Positions 20,309 to 26,159 of a DNA stretch of 26,518 nucleotides are shown piece after piece (the stretch's first letter is position 1; the number at the start of each line of letters is the position of its first letter). A model generated the notes under the pieces. The model saw only the letters and a list, made by a program, of their open reading frames with translations. It searched no databases and was not told where the DNA came from. This stretch comes from Candidatus Woesebacteria bacterium RIFCSPHIGHO2_01_FULL_44_10 (GTDB taxonomy: Bacteria; Patescibacteriota; Microgenomatia; UBA8517): assembly GCA_001792465.1 (NCBI GenBank), contig MGGO01000014.1:13248-39765 (forward strand), read 5' to 3'. A program made the position numbers and the translations under genes.

Positions 20309-21079
20309 TTACGAGTTAATAAATTTAATAATTTTTGCATTGACCTTATCTATCATTTCCTGAGATTGATATTGGTATTTATGTTCCATTTTTGGAATTT
20401 GACACCACTCTTTTGGTTCCTTTGCAGCGTTATATAGCTTTCTTGAAGCATTGTTGGAAACTTTCGTATCCTTTTCGGCAACGATAAATAATTTTGGACA
20501 ATCAACTTTAGAAATCATTTCAAGTGCATTGTATTTTCGGGCATCCTCTATAAACGAGAATGGGACTTTTAACTCTCCATACTTTGTCGAATTCGCGATT
20601 CTGAACCCCGAAGCCTTCCACTCCTTATATTTTCCAGACAAATCGTCTTCACTGCCAGCTTGATACGGGCTAACTATTAAACCAAGTTTTTTAGTGGGAA
20701 AAAGAGTTGCTAATTTTGTCGCAATTACTCCACCCATTGAAAAACCCAATAAAACAAAACCTTTATTTTCAAGTTTAGAAATAACCTCCGAGGAATAATT
20801 TATTGTATTTGTAAAATTATATTTACCTAAATCCTCGGGTAAATATGGCCAAGCTATCTTAATAACGTTAAATCCTTTGGCGGATAATTCTTCGCCCAAA
20901 GATTTAAATGAAATATTGTCGGTAGCACTTGTGAAACCTGGGATAATTATTACATTTTGCCCTTTATCATCATTATTGTGGTCTTTTGTGGGTCCTCCAC
21001 CAATACCCCAAGTCCCCAAACCCAATTTAGGAATTTTGTTACCAGAAAGAAGGCTTATCTGCGGGATTTTTATTTTCAT
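20309..21079 (-). CDS. Alpha/beta hydrolase with aldo/keto-reductase-like N terminus (chimera)
   Basis: Residues about 41-256 are an alpha/beta hydrolase: VIIIPGF (oxyanion strand), the nucleophile elbow GFSMGG with Ser114, an acidic residue in VAEKDT and the His in KMEHKY near the end. Residues about 8-30 (LLSGNKIPKLGLGTWGIGGG) are instead the N-terminal hairpin of an aldo/keto reductase. The join falls in about 31-40 (TKDHNNDDKG). The single open frame and a leaderless-type promoter (TGCTACAAT, 8 nt before the ATG) say it is expressed as one protein. It probably arose by deletion between neighbouring AKR and hydrolase genes. The AKR piece is too short to be active. Confidence 0.8.
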   Translation of the reverse strand: MKIKIPQISLLSGNKIPKLGLGTWGIGGGPTKDHNNDDKGQNVIIIPGFTSATDNISFKSLGEELSAKGFNVIKIAWPYLPEDLGKYNFTNTINYSSEVISKLENKGFVLLGFSMGGVIATKLATLFPTKKLGLIVSPYQAGSEDDLSGKYKEWKASGFRIANSTKYGELKVPFSFIEDARKYNALEMISKVDCPKLFIVAEKDTKVSNNASRKLYNAAKEPKEWCQIPKMEHKYQYQSQEMIDKVNAKIIKFINS

Positions 21080-21246
21080 CTGGAGATATTGTAGCAGAAC
21101 TTTCCGTAGTATTAATCATTCATCTCCGGAGTATGCTTAACAAGCATAGACTGGAGAATAAGTCGGTTGAGCGTAAAAAGTTCGAATATTTTCCATCCAG
21201 GGCTGCCGTGCGCGAATTGCCCGCCATGCACTTTCCAACTTGGCGG
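21080..21246. other. Gap with hairpin and an open minus-strand continuation
   Basis: Contains the hairpin TATGCTT-AAC-AAGCATA (21133-21149), the palindrome CTCCGGAG (21124-21131), and a GC-rich stretch (about 21197-21230) unlike its AT-rich surroundings. On the minus strand the frame of the coiled-coil gene stays open for about 44 codons after its TAA stop. No RNA gene is recognisable. The extended -10 TGCTACAAT (21096-21088, minus) at the left edge serves the hydrolase. Confidence 0.4.
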
Positions 21247-21477
21247 TTAAATTGAAGCTATTTGGTGCTCCACTTTTTTCACTCTTCTCTCTAAGTCCTC
21301 ATGTTCCTCCATCGTCGGAGCGTCATCTTCAAGCTCTGCAAGCTGAATTCCCAATTTATTTATCCGTTTATCTGTTTCATCGAAGCGTTTACTTACCTCC
21401 TTGAAACCTCCATCCACCTTTTTATCTATTAAGGTCACTTTATCTAAAACCATCTGAAGCATTCGGTTATCGCTCAT
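21247..21477 (-). CDS. Small coiled-coil protein, 76 aa
   Basis: Nearly the whole sequence is heptad-like and charged: MLQMVLDKVTLIDKKVDGGF, then RFDETDKRINKLGIQLAELE, ending ERRVKKVEHQIASI. It probably forms a helical bundle or dimer. No domain is recognisable; similar short coiled-coil proteins accompany mobile or toxin regions in candidate phyla. A minus-strand extended -10 TGTTATTAT ends 5 nt before the ATG, predicting a leaderless mRNA. Confidence 0.65.
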   Translation of the reverse strand: MSDNRMLQMVLDKVTLIDKKVDGGFKEVSKRFDETDKRINKLGIQLAELEDDAPTMEEHEDLERRVKKVEHQIASI

Positions 21478-21570
21478 TATTCATAATAACATAATTCGCA
21501 AATGGAATTGAAACTAATAAGTAGTATCTATCAGCTTGGTGGACTTAGTTTTGAAGTACCAAGAAAGTAC

Positions 21571-21599
21571 TTGACAAGGGACTATCCAGGTACTAATAT
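21571..21599 (+). promoter_or_regulatory. Promoter of the toxin-antitoxin pair
   Basis: TTGACA (21571-21576), 17 bp, TAATAT (21594-21599), then 6 nt to the ATG at 21606. Repeated AGTAC blocks surround it (AGTACC near 21556, AAGTACTT near 21565, GGTACT at 21589-21594), likely an autorepression site. Confidence 0.75.
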
Positions 21600-21605
21600 T
21601 GTAGC

Positions 21606-21875
21606 ATGACCAATTTAGCCGTTGATACCAGCCAGATAAAAGTCACTTTACCGGGGGAGCTTTATGCTTATCTCAAAAGTAAGTCCGACAGATATGGTCT
21701 TACTTTGGCAGCTTACGTCCGAAACTTAGTGATAAACGACGTCAAAGACGTTGCCATCCCCGTTTTTAGAATGAGTCAAAAAAGGGAAAGAGTCGCCTTG
21801 CAAGCATTGCGAAGCTATCAAAAAAAACAAACCAATGAAATCACTAATATCAACAAATATCTTAATAATTTATGA
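21606..21875 (+). CDS. Ribbon-helix-helix-like antitoxin
   Basis: An 89-residue partner of a RelE-type toxin. The N terminus IKVTLPGELYAYLKSKSDRY reads as the beta strand and first helix of a ribbon-helix-helix dimer, followed by LTLAAYVRNLVIND as the second helix. The C-terminal tail is flexible and charged and would wrap the toxin. It overlaps the toxin by ATGA. The start is fixed by the promoter 6 nt upstream. The family call rests on the pattern and on the neighbour. Confidence 0.78.
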   Translation: MTNLAVDTSQIKVTLPGELYAYLKSKSDRYGLTLAAYVRNLVINDVKDVAIPVFRMSQKRERVALQALRSYQKKQTNEITNINKYLNNL

Positions 21876-22132
21876 GGCTCTCTTCCACCTCCTATTTTGA
21901 CAAAAAATTAAAAAAGCGAATCAGTAAAAATCCTCAACTCAAAAAGAAAGTAAGCAAACAACTAGCCATAGCTATCCAAAATCCCACCCATCCATCCTTA
22001 AAAACACACAAGCTGGAAGGGAAAAGGGCCGAGGAATTCGCCATGTGGATAGAGGGCAATCTGAGAATTACTTTCCAAATTATCAACGATACCATTCTTC
22101 TTACTGACGTAATTACTTATGATGAATACTAA
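21872..22132 (+). CDS. RelE/YafQ-type mRNA interferase toxin
   Basis: An 86-residue toxin of the RelE/ParE fold. The helical N terminus is SYFDKKLKKRISKNPQLKKK. HPSLKTHKLEGKRAEEFAMW comes before the core strands, and the sequence ends GNLRITFQIINDTILLTDVITYDEY, where the Arg and the terminal aromatic residues fit the ribosome-dependent nuclease site. ATGA overlap with the antitoxin. Its 3' end overlaps the remnant of a P-loop kinase gene. Confidence 0.85.
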   Translation: MRLSSTSYFDKKLKKRISKNPQLKKKVSKQLAIAIQNPTHPSLKTHKLEGKRAEEFAMWIEGNLRITFQIINDTILLTDVITYDEY

Positions 22133-22267
22133 ATTGGTTTGCATTACCGGGCTGCCCGGGAGTGGGAAAAGTGAGGCGTCCTAGCCGGCTATACGATTTT
22201 GAATACCAAAGACAAAAGATATTTAACTAAGCAGGTCAAAGAAATTTTCGATGAGATCAAAAATTAA
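22119..22267 (+). pseudogene. AAA-family nucleotide-kinase-like gene, middle deleted
   Basis: A start ATG (22119 or 22122) opens a frame reading NTKLVCITGLPGSGKSEAS, a normal N terminus with P-loop, then a TAG stop (22182-22184). About 5 nt on, in another frame, the sequence reads YTILNTKDKRYLTKQVKEIF and ends EIKN with a TAA stop, which looks like the C-terminal helix of the same kind of kinase. Roughly 150 residues of the expected 180-190 are missing. The gene is a dead remnant with a large internal deletion. Dephospho-CoA-kinase-like or dCMP-kinase-like ancestry is possible. Confidence 0.65.
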
Positions 22268-22596
22268 ATCGGGATGTTTGCTTATTATCACCGGCTTTCC
22301 GGGAGCGGGGAAAAATTCGATTGCTGATTAGACAAATCTTATCCAAAAAGATTTCTGAAAAGACAACTATTATTTTTATAAAAACCGAAACTATGCATCA
22401 GGCGCGAATTCGTGCTAAAAAGCGCGACGGGGCCGATTTCGATGCTCAGAAATTTATGCTTAGATTAAAAGAAGATAGAGAGGTTTTGAAAAAATTCAAA
22501 ACAAACTTCGATTACCTAATTTTAAACAAAAAGGGAAAGCTTAAGAGTGTTGTATCGACAATTTTTAATCTAACGTTTCTCCAGCCAGGCAGCTAA
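22251..22596 (+). pseudogene. Guanylate-kinase-like gene, middle deleted and frameshifted
   Basis: The ATG at 22251 opens MRSKIKSGCLLIITGFPGAG followed by KNSIAD, a guanylate-kinase-type P-loop, ending at a TAG. A second frame starting near 22321 continues LIRQILSKKISEKTTIIFIK, then ARIRAKKRDGADFD, FMLRLKEDREVLKKF and NFDYLILNKKGKLKSVVSTI. That is the C-terminal third of guanylate kinase (RL..RG.d...i..RL...fDYvi.N). The GMP-binding middle (about 80-90 residues) is gone and one frameshift joins the halves. The 3' end overlaps the convergent gene by 27 bp. The cell must have its guanylate kinase elsewhere. Confidence 0.68.
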
Positions 22597-23043
22597 TCTT
22601 CCTAAACCACCATCGTCAGCTTGATGATCGCCCCCAGCCATTAATTTATCAATTCTCTGGATAATTTCCGCTGAAGTTTGCGTAAAGCTCCGATCAAGAG
22701 CAGCTTCTTGAAAACTCTTATTACGGTATTGTGGGTCACGCCATAGTAAGGCGTTTACCATCGCATATTTCGTTCTTCCCCAAGCATTTTGAAAAGAACC
22801 TTTTTCAGCCGATGCTTCCAATGCTTCCTTTAAGTGATTACGCGAGTAGATGTGCCCGTCAGATTCAACCCTCTTGACCAATCGCCATTGAAAATCCACC
22901 TCAGAAGTCCGATCGCTTCCTGCGTTAATAATTTCTGCTGCTAATTCAACTGCCGTCAGCGCCGCCTCAAAACCATATTTCCGCGGCCTATCACTCAAAT
23001 TAAAATGATCTTGCCTGTACGGAATTATCAGTAAACTCTCCAT
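22570..23043 (-). CDS. Hypothetical protein, about 157 aa
   Basis: I do not recognise this protein. It is soluble and rich in helices. It opens MESLLIIPYRQDHFNLSDRP and has GFEAALTAVELAAEIINAGS, KEALEASAEKGSFQNAWGRT and a C-terminal LGRLAAWLEKR. The in-frame GTG at 23049 is possible, but the ATG at 23043 lies 7 nt after TAAAAT in the extended -10 TGGTAAAAT (23059-23051, minus), so a leaderless start there is preferred. It separates the decayed kinases from the ribosomal genes and may be the first core gene on the right side. Confidence 0.65.
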   Translation of the reverse strand: MESLLIIPYRQDHFNLSDRPRKYGFEAALTAVELAAEIINAGSDRTSEVDFQWRLVKRVESDGHIYSRNHLKEALEASAEKGSFQNAWGRTKYAMVNALLWRDPQYRNKSFQEAALDRSFTQTSAEIIQRIDKLMAGGDHQADDGGLGRLAAWLEKR

Positions 23044-23084
23044 GCGCACAATTTTACCAAAATCCCCAAAATAAGGAAAGGGTG

Positions 23085-23093
23085 TGTTATAAT
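23085..23093 (+). promoter_or_regulatory. Extended -10 promoter of rpsU
   Basis: TGTTATAAT; predicted start near 23100. This gives a 50-nt leader with two Shine-Dalgarno-like stretches (AGGTGG at 23104-23109 and AGGGGG at 23136-23141). Confidence 0.65.
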
Positions 23094-23151
23094 TCTTTTG
23101 TTGAGGTGGTTTGGATGATGATAGAAATAATACGAGAGGGGGCGATTGATT

Positions 23152-23337
23152 GTGGTCGTGGTCATAAAGAAAAAAGGCGAGAGCGAAGACAAGCTCATTT
23201 CTCGTTTCAGGAAATTATCTTCAAGGAAGATGTCTGATTATCGAGACCGGATTCGTTACGAAAAGCCCTCAAGAAGGCGATACAAACAAAAAAGACGCGT
23301 AGAGCACTTAATTGAGCTTGAAAAAGAGGAAAACTAG
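23152..23337 (+). CDS. rpsU: Ribosomal protein bS21
   Basis: A small, very basic 30S protein located next to the anti-Shine-Dalgarno end of 16S rRNA. The sequence VVVVIKKKGESEDKLISRFR is the family N terminus, and the tail RRRYKQKRRVEHLIELEKEE is typical. The GTG at 23152 is chosen because AGGGGG lies 10 nt upstream; the TTG at 23146 is too close to it. Unlike most genes here it has a real leader and a strong Shine-Dalgarno. An intrinsic terminator follows directly, so it is monocistronic. Confidence 0.88.
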   Translation: MVVVIKKKGESEDKLISRFRKLSSRKMSDYRDRIRYEKPSRRRYKQKRRVEHLIELEKEEN

Positions 23338-23340
23338 ATG

Positions 23341-23363
23341 AAAAGCCATAAGAATGGCCTTTT
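23341..23363 (+). terminator. Intrinsic terminator of rpsU
   Basis: AAAA-GCCAT-AAGA-ATGGC-CTTTT: a 5-bp GC-containing stem, extended by A/T pairs, with a T-run, starting 3 nt after the rpsU stop. Confidence 0.75.
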
Positions 23364-23465
23364 ATGAGCCTTTTGAGTAAGTTTCTCGGAGTCATTAATG
23401 ATTATTCTTGACTCTGGCATGTTCCTCGAAGTTTTCACGAAGTTAATAAAAATCAGGTAAACTCA

Positions 23466-23495
23466 TTGCAACAGTATAGCTTACCATGCTACAAT
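23466..23495 (+). promoter_or_regulatory. Promoter of secE-nusG
   Basis: TTGCAA (23466-23471), 18 bp, and TACAAT (23490-23495) within the extended -10 TGCTACAAT. The GTG at 23504 begins 9 nt after the hexamer, and an in-frame ATG at 23486 lies inside the promoter. The 100 bp before it (23364-23465) hold no gene I can identify. Confidence 0.65.
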
Positions 23496-23503
23496 ATGTT
23501 CCC

Positions 23504-23686
23504 GTGAAGAAATTTGTAAGTTATTTTTCCGGAGTTGCTGATGAGCTTTCAAAAGTGGTTTGGCCGAAGCTTTCCGACGTGGTCAAATTAACTTTGATTG
23601 TCATTATTATTTCTGCCATTATGGCGGCTTTTATTGGTAGTATTGATTTTGGATTTACTAAACTGCTGGAAACACTGATTAAATGA
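23504..23686 (+). CDS. secE: Preprotein translocase subunit SecE
   Basis: A 60-residue subunit of the SecYEG channel. Short amphipathic start (KKFVSYFSGVADELSKVVWP, with the conserved KVVWP before the membrane), then one transmembrane helix (KLTLIVIIISAIMAAFIGSI). The start is taken as the GTG at 23504, not the ATG at 23486, because the latter overlaps the -10 element. The nusG start overlaps the stop (AAATGAA). Gene order secE-nusG is conserved in nearly all bacteria. Confidence 0.92.
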   Translation: MKKFVSYFSGVADELSKVVWPKLSDVVKLTLIVIIISAIMAAFIGSIDFGFTKLLETLIK

Positions 23687-24306
23687 AAGAAATTACGGAC
23701 AAAAAGGAACACGTAGTTGACGAGCGCGGTACCGGTAGCAAAAAAATCCCGGGCCACATTATCGTCAACAAAAGTCAGGACGACCGTGCTAAATGGTATG
23801 TCGTCCACACGGCCAGCGGACACGAAGCCAGGGTCTCAGAAACCCTGCGCCAAAGGGTCGAAACAATGGGTTTAACAGACCGTGTTTTTGAGCTTTTAGT
23901 CCCAACCCAAGACAGAATAGTAATTAGGTCGGGCAAAAAGGCAACTGTCAAGGAAAAAATCTTCCCCGGCTACTTACTAGTCAAAATGATTATTGACGAC
24001 GCTACTTGGCTGGCTGTCCGTACCACTCCCGGGATTACGGGGTTTGTCGGCGCCGGCAATAAACCGTCTCCCCTTTCAGACGCGGAGGTAGAAAATATCC
24101 AAAAGTTCGTTGCCGCCCCGGCTAAAAGATTCAAAACCAAACTAACAATTGGTGAGGCGGTTAAAATCACCGACGGTCCATTTTCAGATTTTCTGGGAAC
24201 TATAAATGAAGTGGATGAGGAAAAAGGGAGAATTAAAGTACTGGTCAGCATCTTCGGCCGCGAAACCCCAGTGGAACTTGATTTTCTTCAGGTACAGAAA
24301 GTTTAA
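23683..24306 (+). CDS. nusG: Transcription antitermination factor NusG
   Basis: A 207-residue elongation factor binding RNA polymerase and ribosome. A charged N-terminal extension of about 36 residues precedes the NGN domain (KWYVVHTASGHEARVSETLR, FPGYLLVKM, RTTPGITGFVG). The C-terminal KOW domain is present (GEAVKITDGPFSDFLGTINE, VDEEKGRIKVLVSIFGRETP). Length is slightly above the usual 180. Co-translated with secE via ATGA. The next gene is not rplK but a methyltransferase-like gene. Confidence 0.95.
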   Translation: MKEITDKKEHVVDERGTGSKKIPGHIIVNKSQDDRAKWYVVHTASGHEARVSETLRQRVETMGLTDRVFELLVPTQDRIVIRSGKKATVKEKIFPGYLLVKMIIDDATWLAVRTTPGITGFVGAGNKPSPLSDAEVENIQKFVAAPAKRFKTKLTIGEAVKITDGPFSDFLGTINEVDEEKGRIKVLVSIFGRETPVELDFLQVQKV

Positions 24307-24313
24307 ATTAAAA

Positions 24314-24919
24314 ATGGAAAATTCGGAAACCCTCTTGCCTACTCAACAAAATTTCATTGACAGGTTTACTATGCTTCTAAACAACAACCACCCAGGTTGG
24401 ATTCAAAAAAATATGGATCTAGATTTTACAATCATCGATATCGGTTTTGGAGCAGGGGACGAATTCCGGCCACTAAAACAGCTATTTCCAAAGGCTTCTT
24501 TTTTGGCAATTGACAAAGATGATTTTGCAGTTGAAACCGCTGAATTTCTCAAGAAAATTCACAATCTGAAACTTCGCACTATAAGAGGTGATGCTGGTGA
24601 TTCAAAAAGTTACCTAGACTTGGAAAACCAACCTGTTCGTGCGAAATTGATAATTATCAGAAACCCCAGCATTTTCTCTTCAGAAAAAGGATCTAATTGG
24701 TACAACGCTCTTGAACAAGCTAAAAATCACCTTGGTCCAGATGGTCTAATTTATATTACTACTGAAAAGTTACACGAGCTGCACGACCTTCATACAACCT
24801 TAAAATCACTAGGACTAAAAATCGAAGTGGCAGAAGACCGAACACAGTTCAGTCAAAAAGAGATGTCAAGTGTCTTTCCCGAAGACTTTATCATGATTGC
24901 GACTAAAAAGCAAAAATGA
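24314..24919 (+). CDS. SAM-dependent methyltransferase-like protein inserted between nusG and rplK
   Basis: A 201-residue Rossmann protein. Motif I is FTIIDIGFGAGDEF, the acidic end of the second strand is in FLAIDKDDFAV, the third strand is LRTIRGDAGD, and a motif-IV-like strand is AKLIIIRNPSIF. This resembles class I methyltransferases such as TrmB. The residue after motif IV (NPSIFSS) and the target are unclear. The frame is open from 24206 inside nusG, but the ATG at 24314, 7 nt after the nusG stop, is the sensible start. No promoter precedes it. rplK has its own promoter in the last codons of this gene. Confidence 0.7.
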   Translation: MENSETLLPTQQNFIDRFTMLLNNNHPGWIQKNMDLDFTIIDIGFGAGDEFRPLKQLFPKASFLAIDKDDFAVETAEFLKKIHNLKLRTIRGDAGDSKSYLDLENQPVRAKLIIIRNPSIFSSEKGSNWYNALEQAKNHLGPDGLIYITTEKLHELHDLHTTLKSLGLKIEVAEDRTQFSQKEMSSVFPEDFIMIATKKQK

Positions 24920-24975
24920 TATACTGTTCTCTACCTCACCTCCCGATTTAATCGGGATTTGAGGGAGCTAATTAA
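24917..24975 (+). promoter_or_regulatory. Promoter and structured leader of rplK-rplA
   Basis: The extended -10 TGATATACT (24917-24925) lies on and next to the methyltransferase stop. The leader of about 44 nt contains the perfect stem CCCGAT-TTA-ATCGGG (24952-24958 region to 24960) and a Shine-Dalgarno GAGGGAG just before the ATG. CTCCC (within the stem's 5' side) can alternatively pair with GGGAG of the Shine-Dalgarno. A control site for L1 feedback is plausible but not shown. Confidence 0.5.
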
Positions 24976-25398
24976 ATGGCGAAACCGATTAAGACCGTTA
25001 TCAAAGTTAATCTTTCTGCGGGAGAGGCTACTCCCGCCCCTCCCTTGGGTCCCGCGTTGGGTCAACACGGCGTGGCCATTATGGATTTTGTTAAGGCGTA
25101 CAACGACAAAACTGCCGACAAAAAAGGCCAAATGATCCCGGCCGTAATTACCATCTATGAGGACCGATCGTTTACTTTTGAGTTAAAAAGTGCCCCAGTT
25201 GCGGAGATGATCAGAAAGAAATTAGGCATTCAAAAAGGCAGTGGTCTGGCCGGCCGGGAAACTGTCGGAAAGCTAACTCGCGCGCAAGCGGAGGAAATTG
25301 CCCGTGACAAAATGGAAGACTTGAATACCAAAGACATTGCTGCCGCCGTCAAAATTGTTGAAGGCACAGCCAGATCAATGGGAGTTAAAGTTGAATAA
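24976..25398 (+). CDS. rplK: Ribosomal protein uL11
   Basis: A 140-residue protein of the GTPase-associated centre, binding 23S rRNA near the thiostrepton site. The N-terminal domain has the conserved VNLSAGEATPAPPLGPALGQ and the flexible hinge. The C-terminal rRNA-binding domain has FELKSAPVAEMIRKKLGIQK, SGLAGRETVGKLT and AAAVKIVEGTARSMGVKV. Length is normal. The stop overlaps the rplA start by one base (TAATG). Shine-Dalgarno GAGGGAG precedes the ATG. Confidence 0.97.
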   Translation: MAKPIKTVIKVNLSAGEATPAPPLGPALGQHGVAIMDFVKAYNDKTADKKGQMIPAVITIYEDRSFTFELKSAPVAEMIRKKLGIQKGSGLAGRETVGKLTRAQAEEIARDKMEDLNTKDIAAAVKIVEGTARSMGVKVE

Positions 25399-26159
25399 TG
25401 GGCAAGACTAAAACAATAAACGTCTCAGAAGAGAAAGAGGAAAAGAAAGCCAAAAAAAAGGCCGTTCGTGGCGTGGGACTAAAGGGCGGCGAGCGCGTAG
25501 CCACTGTAGAAGCAGGGCCAATCATCGAAGAGCAACCCCACGTCGCCAAGGCCCCGCGGGGCCCTCGCGAACCAAAGGCTCGCTCGAAAAAATACAAAGA
25601 AGCCAAAGCAAAAATTGATAAATCTAAGCTTTACAGCCTGGAAGAAGCGGTAAAATTAGTCAAAAGTACCAGTTACAGCAAATTTGATGGAACGGTAGAA
25701 TTGCATTTAACTGTCAAAAAAGAGGGTTTGAGTGTTCAAGTTAGTCTTCCCCATTCTACCGGTAAGACTAAGAAAATTGAGATCGCTAATGAGGGCACAA
25801 TCAAAAAGTTAGAAGCTGGCAAAATTGATTTTGACGTTTTGTTGGCCACGCCCGACATGATGCCCAAACTCGTCCCCTTTGCCAAACTTTTGGGGCCAAG
25901 GGGTTTGATGCCAAATCCAAAAAACGGGAGCTTAATTAAAAAACTTGAGGATGCTAAAAATTTTTCCGCTGATACCGTTGTCGTCAAAACTGAAAAGAAA
26001 GCCCCGTTAATTCATACTGTGGTTGGCAAAGTCAGCCAAAAAGAAAACGAGTTAACCCAAAACACCAATTCTCTGCTTGAGGCTATCAACCGCCGCCAAA
26101 TCATAAAAGCCTACATGAAGCCCACCATGGGCCCAAGTGTCAAATTGGCAGTTAATTAG
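25398..26159 (+). CDS. rplA: Ribosomal protein uL1 with basic N-terminal extension
   Basis: A protein of the L1 stalk, which binds 23S rRNA and, in many bacteria, the mRNA of its own operon. The first 60-65 residues are a Lys/Ala-rich extension (EEKEEKKAKKKAVRGVGLKG, then PRGPREPKARSKK) not found in typical L1. The core then runs from SKLYSLEEAVKLVKSTSYSK to YMKPTMGPSVKLAVN. It includes LLGPRGLMPNPKNGSLIKKL and the LLEAINRR helix. It is a little shorter than usual between residues 110 and 135. The total of 253 residues is therefore extension plus a compact core. The stop codon overlaps that of the convergent gene by two bases. Confidence 0.96.
   Translation: MGKTKTINVSEEKEEKKAKKKAVRGVGLKGGERVATVEAGPIIEEQPHVAKAPRGPREPKARSKKYKEAKAKIDKSKLYSLEEAVKLVKSTSYSKFDGTVELHLTVKKEGLSVQVSLPHSTGKTKKIEIANEGTIKKLEAGKIDFDVLLATPDMMPKLVPFAKLLGPRGLMPNPKNGSLIKKLEDAKNFSADTVVVKTEKKAPLIHTVVGKVSQKENELTQNTNSLLEAINRRQIIKAYMKPTMGPSVKLAVN

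Noticed and set aside
19722..20663. Plus-strand frames over the PhzF and hydrolase genes
   Set aside because: Antisense shadows of recognisable enzymes, without start signals.
23115..23237. 40-codon frame with a Shine-Dalgarno overlapping rpsU
   Set aside because: Not listed as a gene because it overlaps a ribosomal protein gene in another frame and composition is not distinctive; kept as a possible leader ORF in the findings.
6056..23465. Second copy of a tRNA-Trp 3' end marking the right attachment site
   Set aside because: I scanned by eye for T-arm-like and acceptor-like sequences matching either tRNA-Trp and found none. Serine integrase cores can be as short as 2-3 bp, so absence proves little.
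24206..24313. 36 extra N-terminal codons for the methyltransferase-like gene
   Set aside because: They lie inside nusG in another frame; the ATG at 24314 directly after nusG is the better start.
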